Assembly (NCBI GenBank): GCA_022495005.1
Contig: JAGYXB010001075.1
Span: 186,001 to 250,000, forward strand
Source of the DNA: Rhyacophila brunnea
Lineage: Eukaryota; Arthropoda; Insecta; Trichoptera; Rhyacophilidae
Length of the DNA stretch: 64,000 bases
Reading direction: 5' to 3'
Shown: positions 45,826 through 58,157 of the stretch, in pieces
Numbering within the stretch: the stretch's first letter is position 1
Layout of the letters: every line of letters begins with the position of its first letter
The notes under the pieces: model-generated
Told to the model about the DNA's origin: nothing
Database searches by the model: none
What the model saw: the letters and a program-made list of their open reading frames with translations, nothing else
Made by a program: the position numbers and the translations under genes

Positions 45826-46857
45826 TTTGTTCCTAATTTAAAACACCACTGATTATTACAAATATTCTTTTAAATTGTTTTGCACCTAAGCACTCCTGCT
45901 GGAGAGTCATAGGTACAGCGTCAATTCATACCAACGAGATTTCAATAGCTTGCTGGATGGCAGACAATTATCCAGGATAAAAAGTCAAACGACATGCTAA
46001 GTGAATTCTATTTAACCGCATGAGTACCAATTATAATAGTTTATAGAATACAATCAAAAAAAGTATTTTTATGATAATGAAAAAAACTGTAAAAGGCCGG
46101 CTCTATGAATCAATTTTAGTACTATGTAAGTTGTACATTATTCTTATGTTCTGTCCGTACGTGCGACTATTCTCTTCCCAAATACGCTTTGGATATCATG
46201 GTGGCCACGTTAGACGTGTCATTGATTGGCACCTGAATTCAACGAGCGAATAGATAGACCATTACGTGTTATGCAGTTTCTTCCGTATCACATTTTCAGG
46301 TTGAAGGATCATCGGAATATTCTCACTACATACTTTATTTCGTTTTTAGTTCTGGTTACTACGCTTCTTATCCAATGAATACTCATGGACCAAAATATAA
46401 AGAAAATAAGTTATCAGAACTGAAAAGTAGGTACCGAAAAAAGTTATATTTGTAAAATATTTGTCGTATTTTGGTTAGTCAACTATAAGTTGATACCTAC
46501 CGCCCACTTCTGTATATCTGTGAGTAGTAAAATTTTCTACCCGCCCATGGTGATTTATAAAATAGGGATGCCTGAACAAAAACGATGCACGAGTGCGAGT
46601 GAGAAAGTATTCGGCACCCTTATAATCTCTGCGACACGCGCTAGAGTAAGATAAAATGTCTACATATTTTTGAGTCAGTTTCCAAAAGTATCGCTGGCAA
46701 ATTGTGGTGAATCGCTAATCTGCATCAAGTAGCATCGATAATCTGCGAGTTCGTGTTGCTAAATTTGCTATTTTTTGTGTTAAACATAAAGTCAGTGGTA
46801 TATATTTTTAGTTAATTAAGTAGGAAAGGTGGTTCTGAAAATTGTGGTGATTAAAAT

Positions 46858-46903
46858 ATGGCAGCCGTACTGATAAGCAAGAAGATGGTATTACGTTTCA
46901 TAG
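46858..46903 (+). other. Candidate first coding exon
   Basis: ATG opens 15 codons plus one base (MAAVLISKKMVLRFI) and runs into a consensus donor, G|GTAAGTTG, at 46904. The start context is TATATGG rather than optimal. The upstream 250 bp is not a recognised repeat. No downstream partner exon was found up to the MITE at 47644. It may be the start of a host gene with a long first intron, or coincidental. Product unknown. Confidence 0.28.
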
Positions 46904-46909
46904 GTAAGT

Positions 46910-47643
46910 TGATACATGTTCGTGACAATTTATTTGTATATTATTATTTATTTTAATATCAGTGACCTAGTGTTTCTTTAAAATAACTTAAATTATGGAT
47001 ATCTTTAGCTAATGGTTGCATTTTGACCGCTTAAAAATACTATATAACGTAAAAAAATAGAAAATTATATTTTAATTGCGAGCACTTTGGGCGAGCACTA
47101 GCGAAATGGTCAATGGTCTCGAACATTTGTAGGCGAATGCGTTCGCTCGCCCACAAACCAAACGCACGGCATGTAGCTTCATTTAGCAATGCAACGGGTG
47201 GCGTCTAGATGTATCTATAGTCTATGGATGTAACTTTATTTTATAAAATTTATACAGCAAGCTACAGCATATAATAATAATTACTTACTAAATACTTTAT
47301 GTCAGGCTTTCACTAAGTTTGGCAGATAAATATTTATAAAACAACTTACTGTAGTTAAATCTATCTTTTTATTTATACTTTGCATACATACAACATACAA
47401 GCATGTAAGATTTAATTAATTAAATTATTAATGATATCGCTGATGCTGATGCTGCGAAACTAAATACTGTATATCTCGCTGAAATTTTGTGACTTATACG
47501 TAAACTTATGCGAGGGCGATACAAATAGTATATTTTCTGAAATTTAAATTGTCACAGGGAATTTTATAAAAACATAATGAAAATGTTTTTAAAACCCCTA
47601 CCGTAGGGAAAAGGTTGACTACCCCTGATCTACATGTTTAGAT
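46910..47643. other. No recognisable feature
   Basis: AT-rich; if the exon at 46858 is real this is its intron. Confidence 0.35.
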
Positions 47644-48017
47644 TTAAAGCTATACTTCAGCTGGGGCACGGTCTAAAACGATCGTGACTACGCGACGCGA
47701 AGATTGTGCAAATGACGCGTGTAGAACAAAACATAATTTGTCATAAAAAGTCAACAAGCGTCCATTTAATGTTATGTTTATTGTTCTATTACTAATAATA
47801 ATAATATATTCATTGACATGTTTTCTTTTTCAAGTAAATGGGTAACGTTTTTAGTCATCTTTACACGATTTAAGAATTATTAATTCCCCCGTCCCCATCA
47901 CAAAACAAATTGACGTGTTTACAGCTCGACTTTCGCTCTCCGATTAGCAGCCAGTCCGAAATTTCGTCGCACCTATAGTTGAAAATTATTTGCTGTTTCA
48001 CTGAAGTACCGTCTTAA
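47644..48017 (-). repeat. TTAA MITE family, copy E (inverted)
   Basis: 374 bp between TTAA at 47644-47647 and 48014-48017, in minus orientation. The right end inverted reads GACGGTACTTCAGTGAAACA and the left edge AGCTATACTTCAGCTGGGGC. Collinear with copy A with no extra insert, so it is a good reference for the family length. Confidence 0.87.
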
Positions 48018-48649
48018 TATAAAATGTCTGGTTATGATTCAGAATATTACAATAAATTACCCATGTTTGTTTTAATACTTAATTAACCGTTTTATTGTGG
48101 CATTTTATGCGATTTTTTTATAGAAGCTGAAGAAACAATTAGTAAATATGTCGTACAAAAGGTTTAAACGGAAAATTTGCCATAATTCTGTGTTAATCTT
48201 CATTTAAAGCGACTCACGTATATAGCGGTGTAATTTTCATATGTTTATCGTGTATGTAAGTATTAAGCCGTTGATTATAACAGTTCATTTTCCAAAAATT
48301 AACATGCCGGCCGAGGCGGATTATACGTCGCAGCCGCTATCAACCGATTTCATGTAATTGCTCCTGTAATTTTATACGAAAAACATCGGTTTAGTCTGAT
48401 AACGGGCAACGTTGTATAGTCACGTATATGCTTCTCGTGCTCTAACTTACAGCAAAGCACGAATATTTTGACGTGTGCTTTACACGCTAACATGAAGCTG
48501 TCGAATTTTCGTATAAACGCATTTTTACCTCATTAAAGTGACCGGTTCACTCTTCGTGAATCAATGAAAGGTGTAGCTCTACAATCCAAAGTGTAGTCGT
48601 GATCCGCAATTACAATTCAATTAATAAAAGAGAACAGTGAAAAAATAGA
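48018..48649. other. No recognisable feature
   Basis: AT-rich spacer before the minisatellite. Confidence 0.4.
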
Positions 48650-48912
48650 ATATGACAAAACAGAACAATGACAAAACAGAACATGACGAAACAGAACGAT
48701 GACAAAACAGAACATGACAAAACAGAACATGATAAAACAGAACAATGACAAAACAGAACATGACGAAACAGAACATGACAAAACAGAACATGACAAAACA
48801 GAACATGACAAAACAGAACATGACGAAACAGAACATGACAAAACAGAACATGACAAAACAGAACATGACGAAACAGAACATGACAAAACAGAACATGACA
48901 AAACAGAACAGC
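48650..48912. repeat. 15-bp minisatellite
   Basis: About 17 units of GACAAAACAGAACAT, some reading GACGAAACAGAACAT and a few with two extra bases (GAACAATGAC context). Because the unit is a multiple of three, several frames on both strands stay open, giving repetitive ORFs (MTKQN, TEHDK, MFCFV) that are by-products and not genes. Confidence 0.95.
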
Positions 48913-49319
48913 CAGAAGAAAAATAAACCATTCCTTTTTGTTGAATCTATTTACTAATTCTTACTATAACTCTCCCCGGCCAGGGGGTCTAGGACGATTT
49001 GGCACCGGACAACTGGATGCCACGGAATTCGAAAATAAATAGACGTTAGGTACTTATAGGTACTTTAAAAAAAATTCAGTATTATTATTTATACTTCAAT
49101 GATTATATTATGACATAATAGTTGGTAAGAATGTAAATATGCAGACGTAAATAATGATTTAATCGTGCATATGTTTAAGTTCCAACGAAAAAAGAGTTTT
49201 TTATGTTATATAAAGCCTTAGGCATGGTAATTCTCAATCGGCGATGAAGAATACATTATGTTAAGAGTAAAATGAATTCAAACTACTAAGTAGTAGATAG
49301 AAACTGATTAAAATACCTC

Positions 49320-49757
49320 GTCTACACATGTCTACGACAGTGCGGCGTCCAATTGTCCGGAGGCCAGTCGTCCCATTCCCCGGCCAGGAGCTTTGGAGGC
49401 CCTCCTTACCTATCGCTAAGTTTAATGGCATGTGTGACGCACAATTCAACACAATTTCAAAGAGTTGAAAGTAAAGGCCTTCGGTTTATTTTTAGCGATT
49501 TTATGTAGTTTTAATACTTCTACTTGAATCATACAGTTGTAGAGTATCAACACAAAACATTCAAATTGTATCTTACAACCTCATTTTTTAAATGTTAATG
49601 GCCCATTCGTGAAATAGCGCCGCAGGCGACTTTTTTACTATTAGAACAATTTTTTAATGTGTGTTTATCTCACATATCTGATCGACCCGCCACGCCGGCC
49701 TCCCCCCTGAGCCCGGCCCCTAGGCTAGAGCCCTGTCAGCCCCCCCCATTGCCATGA
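49320..49757. repeat. Diverged copy of the CATGGCCCCC element family
   Basis: Shares with 53.7-54.1 kb the blocks CCTTACCTATCGCTAAG, ATAGCGCCGCAGGCGACTTT, TGTGTTTATCTCACATATCT and GCCCGGCCCCTAGGCTAGAG, ending CAGCCCCCCCATTGCCATG. The left end is not preserved. A related GGACGA...GGCACCGGACAACTGGATGCC block at about 48975-49030 is inverted relative to 49340-49385. Confidence 0.65.
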
Positions 49758-52680
49758 ATACATGATACCACAATAACGCTAATATCAATGTACGGTGATT
49801 ATTTCGCGGGGTGATTACGTAATCGATCCTATGGTTTAATTAAGGTGAGTCGATATGCTAGGAGAATATACCTACAGAAAAGCTATCTATCGTAAAAGCT
49901 GCACCGGCGTGCGCCTGCAAAGCTCATGAAATAATGTTGTTACGCTGCTCACTATTCTCCGCGCTGTTTGAAAAAATCTTCACCATATTAACGAATTGTC
50001 CTGCAATAATTTTAACTACGTGTATCTTGACCTTGAACCATGCTAATTAATCCTTACATCACTGTGTGATATCAATTTATTTGGGACTTAGTTATTAAAA
50101 TAGGGGAAACATTACTTTGGCCATTTTTACGCAAAGGTAAATACGTTTCTCTTCGACTCATAAGACTGGGAGAGTTAGACGTCGGTAGAACGGTATAATA
50201 TATAAAGAGATTCTTTTAAGGTTTTGGTGATTTTAACGTGACTAGCCCGGGCTAAAGCTAGTAGTAGAAGATGGCATAAATTGAGGAAGGTATAATCTAT
50301 CGTTTTATTTTCTATCCGGATTAAAGAAATGCCTTGTTATATAATTATTTATTTTATTACTTTAAGGAATGATGCCTATGCTTTTACTGACGTGTTGCAT
50401 AACTTTTGTTCTCTAGTAATTTTGATTACTACACAAGAAAAGGTGAAAGCAATAAGTGGCAAATAAATATAATCTCTGTAATCTAAAAAAATAAAATAAT
50501 TATAACAAGAAACTAAATAATTGTTATCAGATGATTGAAAGACAGAACTCGTTATTTTTTTACGAATATTATCGTCAAAGTGGCTACATTAATTTTTCGT
50601 AATTATTACGTAAATGTGGAATGATGGCACGCAACCCCGTAACGCACTAAAGTAAAATTTAAGTGTAATAAATACCCACCCCTGCGTTCGCTTTTCACCG
50701 CCCTTGCAAACAAAACCTTTCGGTCAAAACAAATTCATCCCCTCCTTTCAAATTTTAACGTACAACCCCCTCCCCCAACCCACACTTTGTTACTACTCCT
50801 GGTCTTCGGGGCGGATTTAATGACCTGTTTTAATCAAAGTTGTTTGGGAAATTTCACGAATTAATGACGTAAACTAGATTCGTTTTAGAGTTTTAATCAT
50901 TGTGATGATTAAGTTCTTAGCGTTGCACATTATGTGTTCTCCGTTTTAGATTTTTCTTCGGACGATACGTTATTACATATTTCATCACATTTCACATATT
51001 TTTTTGGTGTTCCTCATGACACACGCTTGGTGCCATTATTTTTCACGATGTTTATAATTAACATTAATTCATGATCCGCTGCTACCGAATGTGGGTACTG
51101 ACCACCTTCAAGAAACGTTTTTCCTGTTTCCTGTTTTCCATTATTTATAGCTTGTTAAGGAGAAGCACCTTTAATGGTTAGGTGTTTTTCATCCTTGGGG
51201 CATTACCTGTCTAACGGAGTCGGCGGGGCGGCTTATGCAATATGTGTAGTTTCTGGCAATAACTTCCTCGCCACGTGCTTACCATCTTCCTCACATGACG
51301 CATACGGCTCCGAAGACCCTTCTGTGTATCTTACTTTCAAGTTTGATCAGTTTCCTTTCATTATGACAAAAGCGCAGGATTTCCACCCATAGCTCAATAT
51401 ATGGACTTATTTATTTATTATATTCTTGTGTATAACATTGTTTTAGTTTTCATAGAGAGTAGTCTTGTACCTGCAAACTGTAGCAGGATTTGTTTTCCTA
51501 ACTAATTCTTCTACTAACTTCTTGGCTAATAGACTTGAAGGATAATACGTGATCCAAGTAGTCGAAATACAAATAATTATGGTAGAAAAGGTTCATACTG
51601 CGATGTATATTGGAGGTAGCTTGGATTTTTGTTTCGAGTACCGCCTTCTTCTAGTTCTGCAGCAGTCGTCTCAAGTTGTCAACGCCTTGGATATTGACCC
51701 ACTTACCCAAGGTTGCTTAGACAAGAGAATCTTTGTATGCCTACGCCTCTGCTGCTCTCTATCTTTCTCTTCAGTGTGGATGAATCATACTACTTATTAC
51801 GGAAAATATTCAGGCGTTCTGCGCTTGAGTGTAGCTAGCTATTCTGTAACATAACGCACTACATTCATAGCGAATAGATTGTAATTAAAGAAACCGAGGG
51901 TAGGGAGCATAGATTTGTAAATGAAATAATAGGCGGTTCGTAGTTCCGCCGATCACCGTTGACGTGTCTACATCCAAGATATAATGGTAACACTATATTT
52001 GACATATTGGCTAGTCTTAAAACCTCTTTATTGGTAATGTGATTAATTCAGAAAATCCTCATTACACGCCGTAAAGCACCAATCCTCTGATGGTCCATGC
52101 TTTTATAAAAATGAATATAATTCCTATTTAAAATGCATGTTTGTTTTATCGATCGATCCAACATCATGGTAGATGTATTTGAAAGAAAACCTTTATAAAA
52201 TGTTTCAAATTGCTGAAGCAAAATTTAAAGTGTTATTTCTTTGTGTAAATCACCTGAAAGTGTGTGCTATAAATTGTTATAATAACCGGCGTTTAATTAG
52301 AATCCTTACGGTGTCAGCGGAGCCAAATATTTCAGGGAAGTGGTAAAACGAGAAGTCATAAATTATTTAATTATACCTTAATTACTTTTTGTTTTAAATT
52401 TTGTGAAAATATACAACTGCGCTGGGATTTGATTTTAATTGTTGTGGAACAATTAATATTTTTGAATTTAGTAGAGATGTTATGTGATATAATAGAGTAA
52501 GATTGGGTAACGATTAAACGATAACCATTTGTGGGTGCGACAGGTTCTCATATCGGAGACTCCCGTAGCTTGTTGGTTTCGTGTCATAATATTAATCAAT
52601 ATTTTTATATATACAAATGAACTTTTAGCGGAACGTAAATAATAATAGGTACCTATAAAAATAATTTTTGAATTGTACTT
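49758..52680. other. Long spacer, no gene recognised
   Basis: About 2.9 kb. ORFs of 72 codons (51174-51392) and 101 codons (51549-51854) read through moderately GC-rich stretches but show no motif. Neither strand gives a recognisable transposon protein. Possibly old, unrecognised element debris. Confidence 0.4.
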
Positions 52681-53120
52681 CAGTGTTGCCATCTTTTCAA
52701 AGTGGAATTATAGTACAGACCCTCCAAAATTATAGTATTTGGGGGAAAAATATAGTACGCGTTGTCGTCTGTTGAAAATGTATAGGTTTTTTGTTTCTCA
52801 GAAAAAAATAACGGAAAATTTGAGTAACTCCGAGACCCCTTTTTATTTAGGTTGGTACCTCTTCCGACCAAAAATGCTTACCGAAATCCAGGGATTTTTT
52901 ACGTTTTTCGAGTATTTTTTTACAAATCTTCTTATATTGCGAAATTATAGTAGTACTTTGCACCAATTTATTGAACGGAAATATCGAAATTTTAGTACTT
53001 TTTACATATTTTTTGCGATATTCAAAATTATGGTATTTTCGGCGTGTTTTATATCGTACATAGTACGCGGACCAAAATTATAGTACAAATACTATAATTA
53101 TAGTACGGTTGGCAAGACTG
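52681..53120. mobile_element. hAT-like non-autonomous element with ATTATAGTA repeats
   Basis: Ends CAGTGTTGCCATC and, inverted, CAGTCTTGCCAACC, matching the nested element at 32300-32528. Flanks TTGTACTT and (one base offset) TGTTACTT agree at 6 of 8 positions, a weak duplication. The interior carries at least eight AATTATAGTA-like words in both orientations, concentrated towards the ends. The 114-codon ORF inside is a by-product. Confidence 0.65.
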
Positions 53121-53574
53121 ATGTTACTTGATCACCCAGAATACTCAAGGTAACTTAAAACAAATATAACATTATATATTAAGTATCTCGAGCATTATCA
53201 TTCGTTTCGAAAACCCGTCTTGCGAACTATTTATGTACAATAATTAATAATAATTCTCGGAAACAACCTAATAAACATATCAAACGCAACTTAACAATAT
53301 TTAACCTGTTCTCTTCAGCAATAACACTACAATCAATATTATGTAACTCACGATAACTCACTATTAAAATGTAATAGTGTTGAATTACAGAATTCCACAA
53401 CGTCGTCATATAATGGTGACCCCGACATGATACATAGTATCGTTATAGAAGCATTTAAATTAACAGTTAAAAAAATAAGTTTTTATAGTTTGGGTTCTTT
53501 TGTCTTCTCAAGATACCAGAGAACCTCACTACCAGAGAACGTCAGGAATTCCACTCAATAGTACATGTATAGTA
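53121..53574. other. No recognisable feature
   Basis: AT-rich spacer. Confidence 0.4.
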
Positions 53575-53680
53575 CAATAGCAGCACTGAATATGCCGAAA
53601 GGTGAAACCCGGGTCGCAAAAAACGACTCAAATGGAATAGTACAAAACTTAAATCCATTAGAATTTAAATTCAAATTCCA
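53575..53680 (-). repeat. Dispersed repeat with CGACCCGGGTTTC motif, copy 3
   Basis: Plus strand ATGCCGAAAGGTGAAACCCG then GGTCGCAAAAAACGACTC and AAATGGAATAGTAC...TCCATTAGAATTTAAATT. It is the inverted counterpart of 14640-14740 in the same block order. Confidence 0.55.
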
Positions 53681-53718
53681 TCGAGTATCTTCGGTCGATA
53701 GTATTAATATAATAGTAC

Positions 53719-54151
53719 ATCACCAACATGGCCCCCACATCCTGGACCGGGCCCCCATCCTACGATCTTTGGCGGGGCCCCCTCCCCCCGCCTATCTCTA
53801 AGGACAAAGGCAGTGTGATGCTCTACAGTAGTGTTCCAAATGGTGTACGTTGTTAAATTAATGTGTATATTTATTGTTTCTTCTTGTTTATTTTAATACA
53901 TCCATTTTGAGATAAGGAGTTGTCGAGTATCGATACACAATTTAAATTTTTATCGTACAACCATATAATTCTTAGTAATAACAGTGTTGAAGGAAAATAG
54001 CGCCGCAGGCGACTTTTTTTACTATTAAAACAAATTTGTGCTGTGTGTTTATCTCACTTATCTGATCGACTGGCCTCGCCGGGCCCCTCCTGAGCCCGGG
54101 CCCCCAGGCTAAAGCCCTGACAACCCCCCCCTTGTGGGCCCTGACCACCAA
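53719..54151. mobile_element. CATGGCCCCC element with 8-bp duplication, copy 2
   Basis: Element 53727-54143 (417 bp), opposite in internal orientation to 34371-34935. Ends CATGGCCCCCACATCC and, inverted, CAGGGCCCACAAGGGGGG. Flanks ATCACCAA (53719-53726) and ACCACCAA (54144-54151) match at 7 of 8 positions. It shares the GC-rich end domains and the GCGCCGCAGGCGACTTTTTT block. Non-coding. Confidence 0.8.
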
Positions 54152-54774
54152 TTTCCATAGGATCCCTTTAGCATTATTGTTTGAACTAATGTGTGTCGAC
54201 GGTCCTTGGATTGTTAAGATTAAGATTGATACGAGAAAGCATAAGATTGACTTTTAATGCCGTTTAATTAAGCGTACTATTGACATACATTTAATATATA
54301 ATGCATTTCTACATTGAGGATAGAACCATACACAAAAGTACTCTTAAAAGACAAATAATTTGTTCTACAAAGATACATTGCAATGTAAAGAATTTCAGTT
54401 GTAAATTCAAACATTTGTTCGTCCGTTTCCTTATCTCTCGCGTTTGCTGGTCCAATTTTCTTCGACTTTCGAAGTTTTCTCTTTCCATAAATTTGCCTAA
54501 TTGTCAGGAAAGCGTGCACGTTGAATGGAAAAAAAAACAAAACAAAGTAACAAGGGACGGTGGAAAAAAGTGTAGCTACGTGCGGACTTGTATATTTTTA
54601 TTCGAGTGTGCACTGAATGCCCGGCGGTGAGGGCTCATTGAAAATATTATGATAAATTTAATAGATCAAATAAAATAAATTAACATTGAAATAGCTTCTC
54701 TATGCTTGTACATGATTAGGATTACCTAAAATATGTATTGAATAATAATTTAAGTATTCACTGCATATTCGATT
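54152..54774. other. No recognisable gene
   Basis: AT-rich. Overlapping ORFs on both strands (54277-54540 and 54301-54630) lack motifs and are treated as chance. Confidence 0.4.
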
Positions 54775-54985
54775 CGATTCCACAGAGTGGAGGTTTATTA
54801 ACAGATTTTGTTTTTACGAGAAACGGATGCCATCACTTGCTCAACCTGTTAGGTCCACACTCCGACTTATACTCAAATTGAAAAACAATATTATATTATG
54901 TAGTTACCAGACGCAGGATTCGAACCTGGGATCCACGACTCTATAGGCCGACGGTTAAGCCGCGCGACCAACGTGGGTGCATCAC
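54775..54985 (-). repeat. tRNA-derived SINE, fairly complete
   Basis: Minus-strand head GCACCCACGTTGGTCGCGCG then GCTTAACCGTCGGC, with box B as CAGGTTCGAATCCTGCGTCT. It is followed by a body with AACAGGTTGAGCAAGTGATG and a tail ACAAAATCTGTTAATAAACC then TCCACTCTGTGGAATCG. The head could almost fold as a tRNA, but the attached body and the second copy at 12.84 kb mark it as a SINE. It provides the empty site for the hairpin at 12905-13103. Confidence 0.65.
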
Positions 54986-55413
54986 TGCCTAGGTATACCT
55001 ACCTACTAATTGTTTTACGACAAGCAAGTAGGTGACAACGAATTTATAATTACTGAAAACTACTAAAAGTGTAGAGGCCTTCACCTAGTAGAGATTAGTG
55101 AGAGTCAAATTGTTTATATGATCAAATATACATGTTACATATACACTTATTATTAATAATATTAGTTCACCCTGAAACTTTTCTGAGGTACAATACTATA
55201 ATAATTGGAAGTTGGTAAATTTACAAGCTTATTTTTCTAAACTCAGTCTCCTGAAAATATTGAATGGCAAATATCAGTTTATTTTTTATTAGTATTTTAA
55301 GCCAAGTAACCCTGCACTGCAAATAATAGAACAACAGCTGTCGACCGCATGTCAAAGATGCATTTTTCAATTTTTTTCACTCTACCCTCATTCTTGAGCA
55401 TGGAATCTGTGGG

Positions 55414-55692
55414 TCTATTCCATACGCAAGGCGGCTATCAATGGTAGTTTATCATATTTTATGTATTGATGTATTATAATCGTTACAATAAATTAGCCAT
55501 AACCTAAAACATAAGCCAAAACTTTCTCGCTCTAAAAGTTAACACAGCCAAGAGAGGGACTATTACACTTACACTTACACTTACACTTTTTGATAGTATA
55601 TAATTTAGACGGTTAACTTTTTGTAACAATTAACCACCTCAATACATAAATACGATAAACTACCGTCGATAGCCGCCTTGTGTATAGAATAT
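55414..55692. repeat. MITE with ~55-bp terminal inverted repeats
   Basis: Left TCTATTCCATACGCAAGGCG then GCTATCAATGGTAGTTTATC; inverted right ATTCTATACACAAGGCGGCT then ATCGACGGTAGTTTATCG. The similarity continues into ATTTATGTATTGA on both arms. A (TTACAC)4-like microsatellite sits in the middle (55564-55590). Confidence 0.85.
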
Positions 55693-56959
55693 ACACTATA
55701 GAGACCATGTCAGTTTTAAAAGATTTTTAGTCAAAGAAGTCGAAGCAGGGAAAGATCATTGCAGGCGATTTTAAGCAGTAATGTGAAGGACAAAATGGCC
55801 GACGAGTGAATTCAGTCGACAAGGCGAAGTTTCATCTTGGATTTATTTTAATAAAAATTTAAATAACTTTCTATTTGTTAATATGGTGATAGTTTATTAA
55901 TGACAACATAAATAATAACACTATGACCATCACTCACAAAATCATATCGGTAAAACCGGAGACTGTTTTTTCGATTGTCACTTTATTTATTATTTACACT
56001 ATGTCAGTTCTATTCCAAATCCGTTACACTTTACGAAACCACGAGATCTAATTAAGGGCTATTTATTTTATTTGGAGCCGCTATTGAATCAAAAAATATG
56101 CCACTCTATTAGGAATAGTATTAGATACTAAACAAGTTAAACTATTACGACATCATGAATTTGTATTTAAAACGATACCATGCAATGTAATATTTAAATA
56201 AAAATGATACAATACCTTTACAATTTTATTCGCGAGGTTACAATAGGTCTTCCTGGCTCTACTATACAGTATGTTGATTGCATATTATGAATTTAACCCT
56301 CGATGATTATTTAATTCCGAGTTGGAATCGATTTTTCACAACAATGCAACACTCACCTATCACTTAACATTCTAGACACCCGGTGCAAGGCTCTTTGAAG
56401 TACGGGGGTTTGAAATAATTAAGGGGTAAAAATAATTAGAGGGTTGAAAGTTTTAGTACTTGGTTGTTGTGCTGCGTCTACTGCCACGGAATCATGGTAA
56501 CTACTGTTTGTACGGCAAACTTTCAACTACTCAGTACCTAGATGACAACATAAATAATAAATTGTTCTATTTGATTTACTGTTTTATTTAGCTTGAAGCT
56601 TATTAATTAAAGTGAAACATGCTTATTTTAATTTATTAAAAACGACTAGGACTGGTTTCGTCCGCTTCAATAAGACATTCACAACTGATATAAAGAGTAC
56701 ATTCTTCAAGCTATTTACGCTAACAAATTTAAACATAAACATTCTTAATACAATATATTACGGTAGGTACTTAATGGCATTTTCATCAGTTTTTTTCTTA
56801 TGACGCGGGCTTTGCCTGTTGGCAACTTCATGCATTATTCGTATTTGCACCCACCAATTCAATTTTTTTACATATATACATACGCTGAACATTACAGATT
56901 ATAAATTAACGACGTTCACAACATGACATTTAAAAACATAGAAATTGTATTAAACAGTG
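55693..56959. other. Spacer, no gene recognised
   Basis: AT-rich. A degenerate GACGCGGGCTTTGCCTGTTGGCAACTTCA-like stretch at 56800-56830 resembles the CGACCCGGG repeat motif (copy 4). Confidence 0.35.
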
Positions 56960-57530
56960 TAAAAAATAATATGTAGTATTACAAAAACAGTACGAAAAGT
57001 AAAGTAAAAGGTACAAAAATTATAAATTGTAAAGCATGGAAGCACACCGAATGAGCTAAGTGGACTCTATTTTAAGAATTTATAAAACAACGCCCACCTA
57101 TACTCATCCTCACCTAGGTGGAATATACCACTTCCGAAGCAATTTGGTTGAACAGAGTTATTGCCCTCCCAATTGGCATCACCAATGGCAGGTTAGTTCT
57201 GTTCCTTGGGAGAACAAAAAAACTGATGCTTCTGATTTTTAAGATAGTCATCAGGGACGAACAGGTCAACACCCCACAGAATGGCATAGTTCTCATTTAT
57301 ACCTCGTATAAGTTGAAAAAAATACGTAGCTTAATAAATATCTTTTCTAAATTGCAGACTGCAGTATGTAAGCATAAGTCAGTTGGGTAAAGCCACCGAT
57401 AGTATCCATACAACCTTAAGTAAAGGAGTCTCAAGAATTTCTTCTGAACCGTGAATACCACCAAGTATGGCATAGTTCTCATTTACACCACGTCCCTATA
57501 AGTCGAAAAAAATACGCGGCAAGTGTACAT
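56960..57530 (-). pseudogene. Jockey/CR1-like retrotransposon C-terminal end
   Basis: Minus-strand pieces: VQKKFLRLLYLRLYGYYRWL at about 57450-57380, then ILKIRSISFFVLPRNRTNLP with LVMPIGRAITLFN at about 57240-57140. Their order and content fit the C-terminus of a Jockey/CR1-type element (RTN...SPI.RAxxLFN). The blocks are in different frames. A ~50-bp TGGCATAGTTCTCATTT...AAAAAAATACG block is duplicated (57282-57330 and 57468-57517). Related 3' sequence lies inverted at 60630-60995. Confidence 0.6.
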
Positions 57531-57887
57531 ATCTATAATTAAGGGTGCTTATCACAAACATTGAAACATTCATCTCTTAGGTCTTAGACAATAAAGCTCA
57601 ATTAAATATATCTAATTATTAGTTACCCACTTTCTAACTAAATACCTAGGTAACATTTGAACTCAGATGCTAGCACATGCTAGAAAGATAGTCGGTACGC
57701 AATATTACCATATATTGTTATAGCAAACAATAGTTGAAACTCGAGCGTAATGCATCCATAGCATATAATTAAAGTATTTCAAATTTCCTCTCCCACCTGT
57801 GGTACCTGCTTACTAATGTGAGCTCAGCAAGTCCTTCGTGCTAGTGCAGTCACGATACTTGCGCCGGATATCTCTCTCCAATCTTTC

Positions 57888-58157
57888 CTACATAGTTTCA
57901 GACAGCCGAGGAAAGATTGCTTTTGAATAATTGTTGTAATTTTTCCTCCCCCACTTATTAGGGGTTGCTTTTGAATTCAAACAAATACAACGTGGAATCG
58001 CTCGTGCTACAACTGATTGTTTACCCAAGGATTCCGGTTTCACGTGAATTTGTGCGTACATTATTTGTATTATATTATCCACTTGCTGAGCTACATATTT
58101 ATTTAGTTCATTGAAAATTACCACTTCATCAGCTTGGCGACAAAATACGATTATACT
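57888..58157 (-). other. Unrecognised open stretch of ~90 codons
   Basis: From a stop at about 58166 the minus-strand frame is open to the TAG/TGA end at 57888. It reads GKRSSIIVFCRQADEVVIFN, later NKYVAQQVDNIIQIMYAQIH, then VKPESLGKQSVVARAIPRCI and IFPRLSETM. The composition is protein-like, with hydrophobic segments and Cys residues. There is no ATG near its beginning and no obvious flanking splice consensus. I do not recognise the family; it may be a decayed transposon or gene exon. Confidence 0.25.

Noticed and set aside
48617..48957. Long repetitive ORFs on both strands (for example MTKQN and MFCFV repeats)
   Set aside because: They are translations of a 15-bp tandem repeat without stops; no gene structure around them.
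51174..51854. 72- and 101-codon ORFs as genes
   Set aside because: No recognised domain on either strand and no splice signals; left as unexplained sequence.
54277..54630. Overlapping 87- and 109-codon ORFs on opposite strands
   Set aside because: They mirror each other in one low-stop region with no motif; chance is the simplest explanation.
54915..54985. tRNA gene on the minus strand
   Set aside because: Boxes A and B are good, but the acceptor arm is imperfect, a SINE body follows, and a decayed relative with the same body exists at 12.84 kb.
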